The translations under genes were made by a program, and so were the position numbers. The notes under the pieces were generated by a model that did not search any database, was not told the origin of the DNA, and was given only the letters and a program-made list of their open reading frames with translations. A stretch of 64,000 nt of DNA, taken from Paenisporosarcina sp. HGH0030. Its GTDB lineage: Bacteria > Bacillota > Bacilli > Bacillales_A > Planococcaceae. Positions 16,498 through 26,822 of this stretch are shown here, piece after piece. The stretch's first letter is position 1. Each line of letters begins with the position of its first letter. The stretch lies in contig NZ_KE150421.1 in assembly GCF_000411295.1 (NCBI RefSeq), positions 1,883,451 through 1,947,450 on the forward strand, in the 5' to 3' direction.

Positions 16498-17685
16498 ATG
16501 CAAACTCAAATTCCGGTTACCGTGTTAAGTGGGTATCTTGGCGCGGGCAAGACAACTGTATTGAATCATTTACTTGCTAATAAAGAGGGAAAGAAAATCG
16601 CGGTAATTGTCAATGATATGAGCGAGATTAATATTGATTCTCAACTGATTCAGGACGGAGGTTTTTCACGTACGGAAGAAAAATTGGTAGAACTGACGAA
16701 TGGCTGTATTTGCTGTACCCTGCGTGAAGACTTAATGATTGAAGTGGAAAAATTGGCGAAACAAGGTGATATCGATTACATCGTAATTGAATCGACAGGT
16801 ATTTCAGAGCCGATTCCAGTTGCACAGACTTTTACATATATCGATGAAGAAGTGGGAATTGATCTTTCTCTGTATTGTCGCTTAGATGCCATGGTTACAG
16901 TGGTGGATGCCTTCCGTTTCTGGAGTGATTACGAAAGCGGCGACTCTTTGTTTGAACGCAAACAAACGGATGATGAACACGATGTCCGTGACGTATCCGA
17001 TTTATTGATTGACCAAATTGAATTTGCCAATATTATTTTGATCAGTAAAACTGACTTGGTGACTGAAGAATATGTACTTGGGTTCCAATCGTTCCTGAAG
17101 AAAATGAATCCCGACGCCATTTTAATCCCAATTAAAAAAGGTGATGTTCACCCTTCAATGCTTTTGGATCAACGATTATTTGACTTCGAGCAAGCCAGTC
17201 AATCAGCAGGATGGATTAAGGAGTTAAATGAAGAGCATGTACCAGAGACTGAAGAATACGGAATCACTTCATTTGTTTACAAACGAAAACGTCCTTTCCA
17301 CCCCGAAAGATGGCATGCTTGGTTAAGTGCATTCCCACAGGAAATTGTCCGCTCTAAAGGATTTTTCTGGCTCGCCACACGTAATAAAATGGCTGGATTA
17401 CTGTCACAAGCAGGCAATTCCCTCCAATTCCAAGGGGCTGGATATTGGATTGCTTCCCTTCCAAGAGCTGAACAAAGAATGATCATGCAAGATGATGAAT
17501 CTGTTGCTTCAAGATGGGACGAAAAACATGGAGATCGACAAACGGAAATGGTTTGGATTGGTCTCGATATGGACCGCGAGATTATTGAAGCACAGCTGGA
17601 TTCCTGTTTGCTGACAGATGAAGAAATGACTAGTGATTGGTCCACATTTGCAGACCCATTACCACCTTTTGTGGCTGCTAATTAA
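16498..17685 (+). CDS. zagA: COG0523 zinc-responsive GTPase (ZagA/YciC-like)
   Basis: A 395-residue CobW/P47K-family GTPase, a metallochaperone. The N-terminus has Walker [10 protein letters not shown] (12-20), the metal-binding CICC motif (C70, C72, C73) in [23 protein letters not shown] for switch/Walker B, and ISKTDLV as the guanine-specificity motif. The CobW C-terminal domain follows from about residue 260. With the Zur operator upstream, the likely role is delivery of zinc to client enzymes in zinc shortage, as for B. subtilis ZagA; the client is not known here. ATG 16498 follows GAAGGAG. Confidence 0.9.
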   Translation: MQTQIPVTVLSGYLGAGKTTVLNHLLANKEGKKIAVIVNDMSEINIDSQLIQDGGFSRTEEKLVELTNGCICCTLREDLMIEVEKLAKQGDIDYIVIESTGISEPIPVAQTFTYIDEEVGIDLSLYCRLDAMVTVVDAFRFWSDYESGDSLFERKQTDDEHDVRDVSDLLIDQIEFANIILISKTDLVTEEYVLGFQSFLKKMNPDAILIPIKKGDVHPSMLLDQRLFDFEQASQSAGWIKELNEEHVPETEEYGITSFVYKRKRPFHPERWHAWLSAFPQEIVRSKGFFWLATRNKMAGLLSQAGNSLQFQGAGYWIASLPRAEQRMIMQDDESVASRWDEKHGDRQTEMVWIGLDMDREIIEAQLDSCLLTDEEMTSDWSTFADPLPPFVAAN

Positions 17686-17723
17686 TGCAGGGACTCTATT
17701 CAAAATAATGTTACTAAAAACCG

Positions 17724-17761
17724 AAAAACCCCACTGCAACTTAATTTGCAATGGGGTTTTT
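17724..17761. terminator. bidirectional terminator
   Basis: AAAAACCCCA and TGGGGTTTTT pair, with TGCAA/TTGCA in the inner stem, between the convergent zagA and GNAT genes. Confidence 0.88.
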
Positions 17762-18613
17762 CACGTAATAATCAACTTGCAATACTGGTTTAAAACCTGC
17801 TTTTTTATAAACCGATAATGCTTTGTCGTTGTCAATTTCCACATCGAGCTTAACGGATTCACAATTTCTTCGCTTTCCTTCTACTTGTGAAAAGGCCAAC
17901 AATGCGGAACCAATGCCTTGACCTTGTCTTTCGGAATCTGTAGCCAATGCAGTTACCCAAAGAGTTTTTCTATCTTCCACAAGTGTTAAAGTACCGACGA
18001 CTTGCCCCTGTTGCTTCGCTACAAAAACATGTCGTGAAGGATTGGATGCATTGTAATCCAGCAGTGTTTGTACTTCGTCTTCTGTATCACCAAATGCATT
18101 CATTAAAATACGTGTAAGTTCCTGAGTTTCATCCGTTAATGGTACGACATCCACCGCAGGACTTTCTGCTACTGAATTCACGTCTGCTTTCAATGTCGCT
18201 TCAGTGAAGTTCCACTCATAGCCTGAGTGTTGCAGAAAAGTTGCACCGGCTTGGGATTCTTTCATATTCAATGCAAGCTCACCTTCAGCGCCTCGTACTT
18301 CCAAATTATGTTGCAATTCTTTTATCAACGCCTGCCCGAGCCCTTGTCTGCGATATTCCGGGTGGACCAGTCCACTCCATTCATAGGAGTGAATGCCAAT
18401 CATATCAATGGCCGAAACAACTCCGACCACATCGTCTTCTGCATATGCAAGCACTGCAAAGCCTTTAGTTACTGGATCCGTCATGACGGGAATATTTAAG
18501 ACTTGGTCGTAATTGGTGCCTTCTATTTCTTCACTTGCACGCAGGAGTCCCTGTATTTCACTCGATGTTTCTACATCTAAAGGGAACGAAACTGTCAATA
18601 TGGCAATGTCCAC
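17741..18613 (-). CDS. double GNAT N-acetyltransferase
   Basis: A 290-residue protein with two acetyl-CoA-binding GNAT domains. The first has GLVHPEYRRQGLGQALIKEL and the second has ALATDSERQGQGIGSALLAF; both are canonical motif A (RxxGxG/A). The substrate is unknown. The frame is open to an ATG at 18658, but AAAGGTGG is spaced 8 nt before GTG 18611-18613, and the first residues then read MDIAILTVSFPL, a proper beta-strand start, so I chose GTG. The 3' end overlaps the shared terminator. Confidence 0.85.
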   Translation of the reverse strand: MDIAILTVSFPLDVETSSEIQGLLRASEEIEGTNYDQVLNIPVMTDPVTKGFAVLAYAEDDVVGVVSAIDMIGIHSYEWSGLVHPEYRRQGLGQALIKELQHNLEVRGAEGELALNMKESQAGATFLQHSGYEWNFTEATLKADVNSVAESPAVDVVPLTDETQELTRILMNAFGDTEDEVQTLLDYNASNPSRHVFVAKQQGQVVGTLTLVEDRKTLWVTALATDSERQGQGIGSALLAFSQVEGKRRNCESVKLDVEIDNDKALSVYKKAGFKPVLQVDYYVKNPIAN

Positions 18614-18735
18614 AAGTATTTCCACCTTTCTTTCATTGTTGTGACTAACGTGTTTCATTATGGTAACAACTGTTTATTTCCTCTCACAATCGGTTATATA
18701 ATAGCGAAAGTGTGAATTTATGGAGGAGTTAAATC

Positions 18736-19818
18736 ATGGATAAGAAACGATTATCCTGGGTGGACGTTACAAAAGGATTTTTAATGATTCTTGTCGTAAT
18801 CGGCCATTACCCAGGTCAACTTGATTTCCCTCTGGGGAAGTATATATATTGGTTCCACATGCCTGCCTTCTTTATTTTAAGCGGGATGTTTTTTAAACCT
18901 GTTCTGGAAAAAGGGCTTTCAAAACAAGCCATTCATAAACGTTTTATGCAATTAATCGTACCATATTTGTTTTTCCTTGTAACGATTACAGTCATTCGCT
19001 ATGGAATGGAAATCGGTTCAGGAAACATGGATTTATCATGGTATTTGAATGATATTTGGACACTTGTAATTGGAGGACGATTTGCTCGTGGTGCTTACGG
19101 AGTTTTCTGGTTTGTCACAACGTTGTTCTTTACGTATTTGTTCTTCTTATGGATGACAAAATACTTCAATCGTACGAAACAGATTGTGATTTTAACTGTC
19201 TTCTACTTAATCGCTCATATGGAAAGTTTGTTTGCGATGCAAGTAATTGGTGGTGCGCCTGATAAAGCCTCTCAAACCATTCCTATGATTTGGAATATCG
19301 ACGTAGCACTAATGGCGGTTGTCTATTTTGCACTTGGATATTATATGAAGAATATTTGGATGAATGTTACGAAGCCTTGGTTGATTACAGGGCTTATCGG
19401 AACGGTGTCCGCCATTTCGCTCGATTGGTTCGGCGTAATGGATTATCACTTGAGTATGAAGTTCCTGCGCTATGAACATGTGGTGTTGGATTTAGTCATT
19501 CCGATTTCCATGACTCTGGTTATTGTCGGAGTATTTCAATGGGTTGCTTCCCACATGTCATTGAAGTGGCTGCAACAAATTGAAAAGCACTCAATTGCCA
19601 TTATGTATCTCCACATTTTCACAGATATCGTATTGAATGATTACTTCAATTACGGAATTATTGGATTCACGGCATTTGGATTGTTGGTACCGATTGTTGC
19701 ATCAATACTCATTCAAAAACTGGTCCCTTACGGTAGATTGTTCCTAGGCGGTTTTTCGCCGAAAAAACGCAAAGTTGCTAAACCAGTGAAATTAAAAGAA
19801 GCTGAGCCTCAATACTAG
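18736..19818 (+). CDS. acyltransferase family membrane protein (Acyltransferase_3)
   Basis: A 360-residue polytopic membrane protein with about ten helices. RLSWVDVTKGFLMILVVIGH near the N-terminus contains the family's catalytic His, followed by WFHMPAFFILSGMFFKP. These are the marks of COG3594-type O-acetylases (fucose 4-O-acetylase/WcaH-like), which acetylate sugars or polymers in the envelope. The acceptor is unknown. ATG 18736 follows TGGAGGAG; a TATAAT lies at 18697. It is single, with a terminator. Confidence 0.87.
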   Translation: MDKKRLSWVDVTKGFLMILVVIGHYPGQLDFPLGKYIYWFHMPAFFILSGMFFKPVLEKGLSKQAIHKRFMQLIVPYLFFLVTITVIRYGMEIGSGNMDLSWYLNDIWTLVIGGRFARGAYGVFWFVTTLFFTYLFFLWMTKYFNRTKQIVILTVFYLIAHMESLFAMQVIGGAPDKASQTIPMIWNIDVALMAVVYFALGYYMKNIWMNVTKPWLITGLIGTVSAISLDWFGVMDYHLSMKFLRYEHVVLDLVIPISMTLVIVGVFQWVASHMSLKWLQQIEKHSIAIMYLHIFTDIVLNDYFNYGIIGFTAFGLLVPIVASILIQKLVPYGRLFLGGFSPKKRKVAKPVKLKEAEPQY

Positions 19819-19833
19819 AGGCTCAGCTTTTTT
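19801..19833. terminator. bidirectional terminator
   Basis: GCTGAGCCT pairs with AGGCTCAGC, followed by T6-7, between the acyltransferase and the convergent ABC transporter. Confidence 0.9.
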
Positions 19834-21655
19834 ATATATGCGATTCCGTCAACATGTTGTAATACAGCCCTTTTTGATTCACGAGCTCTTGTTGACTTCC
19901 AGATTCGACGAGTTGTCCTTGATCCATTACATAGACAACGTCTGCCTTTCTGACGGTATTCAATCGATGAGCGATAACAAAACTCGTCCGGTCTTTCATC
20001 AATCTTTCGAGTGCTTCCTGGATTTTCATTTCGGTCACTGTATCGATGCTGCTAGTTGCTTCATCCAACAGCAAAATGACGGGATCCGCTACCAGAGCGC
20101 GTGCAATTGACAGCAATTGTTTCTGGCCTTGACTGATTTCCCCTCCATCTGCGGTCAGGACCGTGTTGTATCCTTCTGGTAACTTAATGATGAAGTCGTG
20201 TGCATTTGCTTGTTTGGCGGCTTCTATCAATTCTTCATCCGTTGCATTCAATCGGCCGTAACGGATGTTGTCTTTTACTGTAGCCTCGAATAAAAATGGA
20301 TCTTGCAAGACAAATGCAATTTGACTGCGCAATGTTTGGCGAGCCAATTGGTCAATCGGGATATCATCAATCCGTATTTGACCATCATTCGTTTCGTAAA
20401 AACGGGCCAGTAGCTGCATGATGGTCGTTTTTCCTGCACCGGTTGCACCGACCAATGCGGCTGTTTCTCCAGGATTCAGGATAAAACTGACATTTCGAAT
20501 CGTATGTTCAGCATCTGTTTGTTCATATTTAAAGGAGACACGATCGAACTCGACTTTTCCTTTTAACACAGTATCTAATTGAGTCGTGGCTTCATCTTTT
20601 TCAATCGGTTCATCAATAATGGCGAATACCCGCTCCGCTCCGGCAATTGCAGAAAGGACGGTATTAAATTGATTCGCCAGGTCATTCAAGGGGCGGGTAA
20701 ACTGACGAGCATATTCAGAAAAAATTACGATAGTACCAATCGATACGTGACCGTTCAGGGCAAGCAAACCGCCAACACCTGCAACGATGGCAAAGCTGGC
20801 ATTGTTCAACATGTTCATTACTTTCGGGATGAAACCTGAATAAGTCAACGCCCAAAATCCGGTATGGCGTAGGCGTTCACTTTTTACAATGAACTCATCA
20901 GTGACGCGTTCCTCTTGTGAGAAAGCTTTGACGATTCGCTGACCCGAGATTGTTTCTTCAATCATGCCGTTCAAATCCCCAACCGCCTGTTGTTGCTGTT
21001 TGAATAGTATCCCTGTTCGTCTTGTAATCCATCTCATGGAGAAAAACATGACCGGAATGATTGTCATGGTCAGCAATGTCAGTAAAGGACTTAACGTCAG
21101 CATGACAATGACGGTTCCGGTTAGCGTTAAAATACTCGAGAACACTTGAATAAATGAACTATTTAAAGTGGCACTGACGTTTTCAATGTCGTTCGTCACA
21201 CGGCTCATGAGTTCCCCATGCTGACGTTTATCAAAGAAAGATACAGGCAACTTTTGAAAATGGGAGAAGAGATTCGTTCGCATCCGATAAATGGTTTGCT
21301 GCGCAACGCCGATCATCCAATAGTTTTGGAAAAACATCGACACCGAGAGGAAGAAATAAATACCTATCAACCACATCATCATGTTTTGCATACCTGCAAA
21401 TTGACCCGGCACGATATACTCATCGATAATTTTCCCAAGTAGATAAGGCCCAACTAAAGCTAGAGTGGAACTGACAACGACTAGCAACAAAACCGTAATC
21501 AATAGTGCACGTTGTTCATCCACGAGGTGCCAAATTCGCTTCAATACACCTTGCCAGTCCCCTGCCCGTTCTCCTTTTTTCTTTTTGACAGGGGTAATAT
21601 CTTCTTTCGTCAGAACCGGCTCGTAGCCAAATGGTTTAGTTAACATCTGTCGCAT
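19832..21655 (-). CDS. ABC exporter half, catalytically complete subunit (YfiC/YheH-like)
   Basis: A 607-residue fused membrane/ATPase subunit. Six helices are followed by Walker A GATGAGKTT, signature ISQGQKQLLSIARALV and Walker B ILLLDEATSSID with the catalytic Glu. The N-terminal KPFGYEPVLTKEDI resembles YfiC-type subunits. The start at 21653-21655 (MRQMLTKPFG) follows AGGAGGTGG at proper distance; the frame is open further upstream into the partner gene. It overlaps the 3' end of the partner by about 20 bp, so the two are translationally coupled and should form a heterodimer exporting drugs or lipids; substrate unknown. Confidence 0.93.
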   Translation of the reverse strand: MRQMLTKPFGYEPVLTKEDITPVKKKKGERAGDWQGVLKRIWHLVDEQRALLITVLLLVVVSSTLALVGPYLLGKIIDEYIVPGQFAGMQNMMMWLIGIYFFLSVSMFFQNYWMIGVAQQTIYRMRTNLFSHFQKLPVSFFDKRQHGELMSRVTNDIENVSATLNSSFIQVFSSILTLTGTVIVMLTLSPLLTLLTMTIIPVMFFSMRWITRRTGILFKQQQQAVGDLNGMIEETISGQRIVKAFSQEERVTDEFIVKSERLRHTGFWALTYSGFIPKVMNMLNNASFAIVAGVGGLLALNGHVSIGTIVIFSEYARQFTRPLNDLANQFNTVLSAIAGAERVFAIIDEPIEKDEATTQLDTVLKGKVEFDRVSFKYEQTDAEHTIRNVSFILNPGETAALVGATGAGKTTIMQLLARFYETNDGQIRIDDIPIDQLARQTLRSQIAFVLQDPFLFEATVKDNIRYGRLNATDEELIEAAKQANAHDFIIKLPEGYNTVLTADGGEISQGQKQLLSIARALVADPVILLLDEATSSIDTVTEMKIQEALERLMKDRTSFVIAHRLNTVRKADVVYVMDQGQLVESGSQQELVNQKGLYYNMLTESHI

Positions 21656-23432
21656 TTGCTTCCACCTCCTGTTCTTGTTGCGACTCCGCAATTTGACGGT
21701 ATAATTCGGACGTTTCTATCAGTTCCTGATGAGAGCCATAAGCAGCAATCCGTCCATTGTCGAGTAAAAGGACACGGTCTGCGCCTTTTGCAGTTCGGAT
21801 TTTTTGCGTAATGACGAGCATGGTTGCTTCTTCTTTATCCAATGCCTCCCATAGCAATGCTTCAGTTTTCACATCTAGCGCACTGGTGCTGTCATCCAAC
21901 AGAAGAATTTCTGGCTTTCGGACCAACGCGCGTGCGATGGACAGTCTTTGTTTTTGACCGCCAGACAAATTTACACCTTTTTGACCAACACGTGTATCAT
22001 AGCCTTTCGCGAACTGTTCAACAGAAGAATGAATTTGCGCTTGCTTGGCAGCTTGTTGCAATTCTTTTGTTGATGCTTCGACTTTGCCCCATGCCAAGTT
22101 TTGATAAATACTTCCCGTAAACAACAGTGACTGCTGGGGAACGAGCCCTATGGCTTGTCGTAATTGATCCAACGGCCATTTGTTAACGTCTTTCCCGTCA
22201 ACTGTAATGGAACCCGAGGTTACTTCAAAAAAGCGCGGGATGAGTTGCATCAAAGTTGATTTACCGGCACCGGTAGCTCCCATGATGGCCAATTTCTCGC
22301 CAGATTTCACATCAAATGTAATATTGTTCAGCACTAGTTCAGAAGAATTCGGGTAGCTGAACGTCACGTTGTTGAAACTGATTTCACCTTCAAGGGCTTC
22401 ATGCATTTTACCTGTTTCTTCATCGCGTTCCAGCCCTTCATTGACCAGTAACACTTCTTCCATGCGTTCTGCAGAAGCTTTCGCACGGGCAAATGCCATG
22501 ATAATAAAGGCGAACATCGAGAAAGCCCCCGTCATACGCATTGCGTAGTTGACGATTGCGACCAACTCGCCAATTTGGGCATTGTTCGATTGGATTTCAA
22601 GAGCACCAAACCAAAGAACTGCCAGCAAACTGATGTTCATGACGAGTAGAAGAAGTGGAAGAATGATTTCCATAATGCGAAGCGCCTTCACTGTATCCAT
22701 TTTGAGGAGGTTCGACACTTTTTCAAAACGAGAAGACTCGAACGTACCGCGCAAATATGCTTTAACCAACCGTACTGCCTGGAGGTTTTCCTGTAGGACA
22801 CGGTTCACACGGTCGAGTCGAACTTGCACAAGTGCAAAAAAACTGACCCCTTTTTTCACCATAATATAGAGAAAAATCAGTAGGAATGGTGCCCCGATTA
22901 CAAGGAACATCGCGAGGTAGGCATTGACGATAAACGCCATAATGACACTGCCGAGTACGAGTAAAGGCGCCCGCAACATAATGCGCAAACTCATAAAGAG
23001 TACGTTTTGCACCATGGTGACATCACTTGTAAGCCTCGTGATTAAGCCGGCAGTCGGGAACTTCGTAAACGTGGCAACTGTAAACTGCTGTACTTGCTTG
23101 AATAAAGCACTGCGGACATCAAAAGCAAAACTTTGTGATGCATGCGATGCAAAGAAAGAGTTTGTCGCGCCAGACAAGAAAGCGACGAAAGCCATGAGCA
23201 TCATGACTCCTCCCCACGTCCAAATAACTGACTGATCTCCTTGCATAATGCCATCATCTATTATTTTGGCTATAATGAGTGGCTGTACAAGTTCGACAGA
23301 AAGCTCGATTAGCATGAGGAAAAGCGCAATGGCAATTGGCCATTTATATGGTCTGACATAAGAAAATACGGTTTTCACTAGATGCCCCCCTGAAACTTCT
23401 TCGTTAAACGAATTAATTATCTGATTGTTCAC
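21636..23432 (-). CDS. ABC exporter half, degenerate-NBD subunit (YfiB/YheI-like)
   Basis: A 598-residue fused membrane/ATPase subunit. Walker A is GATGAGKST, signature is NLSGGQKQRLSIARALV, and Walker B is ILLLDDSTSALD, with Asp in place of the catalytic Glu. This asymmetry, one consensus and one degenerate catalytic site, is the hallmark of heterodimeric exporters such as BmrCD and TM287/288. ATG 23432 begins MNNQIINSFNEE. It is the first gene of a two-gene operon. The regulator is not adjacent. Confidence 0.93.
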   Translation of the reverse strand: MNNQIINSFNEEVSGGHLVKTVFSYVRPYKWPIAIALFLMLIELSVELVQPLIIAKIIDDGIMQGDQSVIWTWGGVMMLMAFVAFLSGATNSFFASHASQSFAFDVRSALFKQVQQFTVATFTKFPTAGLITRLTSDVTMVQNVLFMSLRIMLRAPLLVLGSVIMAFIVNAYLAMFLVIGAPFLLIFLYIMVKKGVSFFALVQVRLDRVNRVLQENLQAVRLVKAYLRGTFESSRFEKVSNLLKMDTVKALRIMEIILPLLLLVMNISLLAVLWFGALEIQSNNAQIGELVAIVNYAMRMTGAFSMFAFIIMAFARAKASAERMEEVLLVNEGLERDEETGKMHEALEGEISFNNVTFSYPNSSELVLNNITFDVKSGEKLAIMGATGAGKSTLMQLIPRFFEVTSGSITVDGKDVNKWPLDQLRQAIGLVPQQSLLFTGSIYQNLAWGKVEASTKELQQAAKQAQIHSSVEQFAKGYDTRVGQKGVNLSGGQKQRLSIARALVRKPEILLLDDSTSALDVKTEALLWEALDKEEATMLVITQKIRTAKGADRVLLLDNGRIAAYGSHQELIETSELYRQIAESQQEQEVEANATDVN

Positions 23433-23557
23433 TATTATGCCACAATGAATGAGTAAAAGGTATCATTCATTGTGATGAAATGTTCTCTGTTGGATACGAG
23501 TTTTGGGTGAGCGATTGCTTAGTTGGAATCACCCCGAATTGACACTCGGCCAAGGGC

Positions 23558-23596
23558 AAAAAAAAAAATCACCTATCCCCAAAAGGATAGATGATA
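23558..23596 (-). terminator. terminator of the EamA gene
   Basis: On the minus strand ATCATCTATCC and GGATAGGTGAT form a stem, followed by about ten T. Confidence 0.9.
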
Positions 23597-23607
23597 CTCT
23601 AGCAAAC

Positions 23608-24507
23608 TTATTTCTTGTTCCGATCGCCTGCAATCGATAGCCACGTGACACAAATCAGCATGATGAGAGCCCCCATCAGCTGCCATTTCCCTAACACTTG
23701 TTGCAGCCAAATAACAGAGATAATCATAGCAGTGAGTGGCTCCATGCTTGATAAAATACTGGTCTCTATCGCACTTATGTATTTCATACTGCTCAAAAAT
23801 AAAATGAAAGCCACTGTGCCTATAACGATGACTGTCAATAAAAGAACGGACAATTTCCAATCCAATAATAAAGCCCATTCGTCGGATTGCCACACGCGAC
23901 TTATACTTCCCAGTACCAGACCGCCGATCAGCATCGACCAACCAACCACTAGCAAAACACCCCATTCTTTCATGAGAGAACCGGGATATAACGTATAAAA
24001 TGCAAAGCTCAGGCCGACAGCGACTCCCCATGCCAACGCTTCCGGGCTTAACAGTAATTTGGTGAATGAACCATTCGTCAATAAGAAGAATAAGCCGATC
24101 AACGTTCCGGCAATTCCAATCAACTGATATTTCGGTGGCCATTTCTTCATACTCCAAGATACAAATATAACCACAAAAATAGGTGCTAAAAATTGAAGCA
24201 ACGTCGCAACTACCGCATTGCTTGATTCAATTGCTGCTACAAATGAATATTGAACCCCTAGCATGCCGAACATGGCGAAGATAATCAATCGCTTGACCCA
24301 ATATGGCTGTCGCCAAATTGGTCTTAATTGATTTCCTGTTAATTTTAGAAAAGCGAGCAAAACAACTCCTGCAACAAGTAACCGAATCGTCAACATAAAC
24401 GGAACTGTCAGCATTGAGTTCGATAATATCCATTCCATCAATGGACCCGTCGCTCCCCATAACATGGCTCCGGTAATAATTAAGACGATTCCTTTTGCGC
24501 GATTCAT
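23608..24507 (-). CDS. EamA family transporter (DMT superfamily)
   Basis: A 299-residue membrane protein with ten predicted helices in two EamA repeats. The N-terminal GAMLWGATGPLMEWIL is a typical EamA start (GAxxWGxxxP), and the second repeat has ETSILSSMEPLTAMIISVIW. It is expected to export metabolites or amino acids; the substrate is not predictable. ATG 24507 follows AAAGAGGTGAG. It is divergent from the EAL gene. Confidence 0.92.
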   Translation of the reverse strand: MNRAKGIVLIITGAMLWGATGPLMEWILSNSMLTVPFMLTIRLLVAGVVLLAFLKLTGNQLRPIWRQPYWVKRLIIFAMFGMLGVQYSFVAAIESSNAVVATLLQFLAPIFVVIFVSWSMKKWPPKYQLIGIAGTLIGLFFLLTNGSFTKLLLSPEALAWGVAVGLSFAFYTLYPGSLMKEWGVLLVVGWSMLIGGLVLGSISRVWQSDEWALLLDWKLSVLLLTVIVIGTVAFILFLSSMKYISAIETSILSSMEPLTAMIISVIWLQQVLGKWQLMGALIMLICVTWLSIAGDRNKK

Positions 24508-24721
24508 TTACTCACCTCTTTATCTACAAGTCTACTTTTCATCTTACTATTGTTCAAGTTGAATTCAATGAAAAACTTGCAAACATTTCATTTCCACCTC
24601 CAATAAATCTCCTTGAATTTTCCTTTATTTTTCAGAATAAAACATTATTTATTTTAATGACTTGATGCCAAGACTTCTCTATAATAGGAGTTATTAGTAT
24701 ACAAACAAGGAGTCCTGCGAA

Positions 24722-26731
24722 ATGAAAGGTATGCAACAAGTATTGGAAAATGGTAGCAGTATATTGGACCATGTTCCTTTTCCGATGATACTGACTGCGA
24801 GTGACGCAACGGTACTTTGGTGGAGTAGAGAAGCTGAGAGAACATTTGGTTTTACTGCGGACGAAATCGTTGGAAAATTCTATCCTTTTTTCGAAGAAAA
24901 CCGTTCAGCCATACATAAATCAACGTGGGGTCAAGTGGTTCAAAGTGAGATCCCAATTCGTTTTGAAAATTTCATTATTCATTCAAAACATGGCAAAGCT
25001 GTTCATGTTTCGGCTGTTTTAAATTCAATGACAATCGATAATGAACAATGCGTCATGTTCTTATTTGAAGTTAATAATGTTCCAACAATGGATCAAACAT
25101 CAAGTACACAAGAATTAGCTAGCTTTAAAATGGGAATCGATGAAACCTTTATGCTCACTTATTTGGACCCAGATGGGCTAATTACATATGCAAATACATT
25201 GTTTTTGAAAACAAGTAAATGGACGCCAAAACGTATTATTGGTAAGTCATTTTGGCAGCTTTTCCCCGAAGAGTCAGCTGAGAAATCGGTCAACCCAATA
25301 TGGTACACACTGAATAGCAACCGCGTTTGGCAAGGGTCTGTTGAAAAACTGACTAAAGATGGAGAAACATACTGGGTAGATATGACGGCCATCCCTGTTT
25401 TGGCGACGAATGATGAGCCTATGTACTTTGCCATTTTGGAAAAAGATATCACGGATAAAAAACGCCTGCAATTGCATCTTGAGCAAATTGCTTATGTGGA
25501 TTCAGAGACAGGATTAATGAATCGCCATCGTCTTGAAAATATCGTGTCCGGACTTATTGCAGAAGAACGTCACTTTTCTTTCATCTTTTTAGATATCGAT
25601 AAGTTTTACACATTGAGAGACATGCACGATGAAGAGTCTGAAACCACTCTATTACTGGAATTTGCAAAACGCCTGAAAATGTATTTCCAGGATAGTGATA
25701 TCGCACGCGTGGGTGAAGATGAATTTGTGGTGTTGACGCCTTTGAGTGATTGGTTTATTCAAGGTTTCTTAAGTTACTTGAAGCAGCATCCGATTTACAT
25801 TCGCAACAAAGCTATCCCGATTTCGATCAGTGGCGGGATTACGAGATACCCAGAAGATCAATCAACATTTTTACATATGATGAGAGCGTCTAGTGCGACC
25901 ATCCATAAGGTGAAGCAAGAAGGCGGAGGAAATATCGTCAGCCTTTCAAAAGCCAATCATGTCGCGTTAAGCCGAAAGGCCATGATTGAAAAACGTTTGA
26001 TTGAGGCGTTGCACCATAAAGATTTAACTGTTATGTATCAACCACAAGTTGATTTAAAGACTGGCAAGATTGATGCAGTGGAAGCACTGGTTCGTTGGGA
26101 AGACGCTGTACTGGGAACCGTTACACCGAACGATCTCATTCCAGTTGCAGAAGAGACAGGCATGATTCATGATATTGGGAGCTTTATGTTGGAGAAGGCA
26201 TGCGAGCAAGCCGCACTTTGGGCAAAAAACGGCAAGCCGATGAAAGTGAGCGTAAACTCTTCCATTCGCGAATTCCGTGATAAAAACATGGTAAAGCAAG
26301 TTAGACAGACATTAGAGAAATTTGGCTGTCCTGCTCATCTACTGCAAATTGAGATTACTGAGAAGTTTGCACTGGAAGCGGAATCGGAACAATCCATCAT
26401 TCGCCAAATGCATCAGCTTCAAAGTGAGGGCATCAGGTTTGTTCTCGATGATTTCGGGACAGGCTATGCGTCTTTCCGTTATATGCAGATGCTACCGATT
26501 ACCGAACTTAAAATCGATCAATCATTTATCGCGTCCATTACGAAACAAGAGAAATTGCAAAAACTAGTACACGGCATGATTCAGTTTGGAAAATCAATGG
26601 AGATACGCGTCTTGGCTGAAGGTGTTGAGACAAAAGAACAACAGGATTTATTGACAAAACTCGGCTGTGACGCCATTCAAGGTTTCTATATCAGTCATCC
26701 TGTATCTGCTGGCGAAATTGAAAATTTATAA
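24722..26731 (+). CDS. PAS-PAS-GGDEF-EAL protein, likely c-di-GMP phosphodiesterase
   Basis: A 669-residue cytoplasmic signalling protein without membrane segments. PAS domains lie at about 8-118 and 138-250, a GGDEF domain at about 255-410, and an EAL domain at about 420-665. The GGDEF site reads GEDEF (331-335), so cyclase activity is probably lost and the domain may only bind GTP. The EAL domain looks active: EALVRW (454-456 EAL), VSVNSS, EITEKF, DDFGTGYASF, LKIDQSF and LAEGVE. The expected reaction is hydrolysis of c-di-GMP to pGpG under PAS control. ATG 24722 follows AAGGAG. Confidence 0.93.
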   Translation: MKGMQQVLENGSSILDHVPFPMILTASDATVLWWSREAERTFGFTADEIVGKFYPFFEENRSAIHKSTWGQVVQSEIPIRFENFIIHSKHGKAVHVSAVLNSMTIDNEQCVMFLFEVNNVPTMDQTSSTQELASFKMGIDETFMLTYLDPDGLITYANTLFLKTSKWTPKRIIGKSFWQLFPEESAEKSVNPIWYTLNSNRVWQGSVEKLTKDGETYWVDMTAIPVLATNDEPMYFAILEKDITDKKRLQLHLEQIAYVDSETGLMNRHRLENIVSGLIAEERHFSFIFLDIDKFYTLRDMHDEESETTLLLEFAKRLKMYFQDSDIARVGEDEFVVLTPLSDWFIQGFLSYLKQHPIYIRNKAIPISISGGITRYPEDQSTFLHMMRASSATIHKVKQEGGGNIVSLSKANHVALSRKAMIEKRLIEALHHKDLTVMYQPQVDLKTGKIDAVEALVRWEDAVLGTVTPNDLIPVAEETGMIHDIGSFMLEKACEQAALWAKNGKPMKVSVNSSIREFRDKNMVKQVRQTLEKFGCPAHLLQIEITEKFALEAESEQSIIRQMHQLQSEGIRFVLDDFGTGYASFRYMQMLPITELKIDQSFIASITKQEKLQKLVHGMIQFGKSMEIRVLAEGVETKEQQDLLTKLGCDAIQGFYISHPVSAGEIENL

Positions 26732-26780
26732 AATAAATGCGCAAAATGCCTGTTTAGCTTGACACCTTGCTCAGACATAA

Positions 26781-26822
26781 AAAAGACGGTTTCTCAAACA
26801 TTCTGAGAAGCCGCCTTTTTTC
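26781..26822. terminator. bidirectional terminator
   Basis: GACGGTTTCTCA and TGAGAAGCCGCC form a stem with A/T tracts on both sides, between the EAL gene and the convergent ThrE genes. Confidence 0.8.

Noticed and set aside
23573-24157. 194-codon minus-strand ORF over the EamA gene
   Set aside because: Shadow of the EamA transporter in another frame; its composition is not protein-like, while the EamA frame has clear family motifs.
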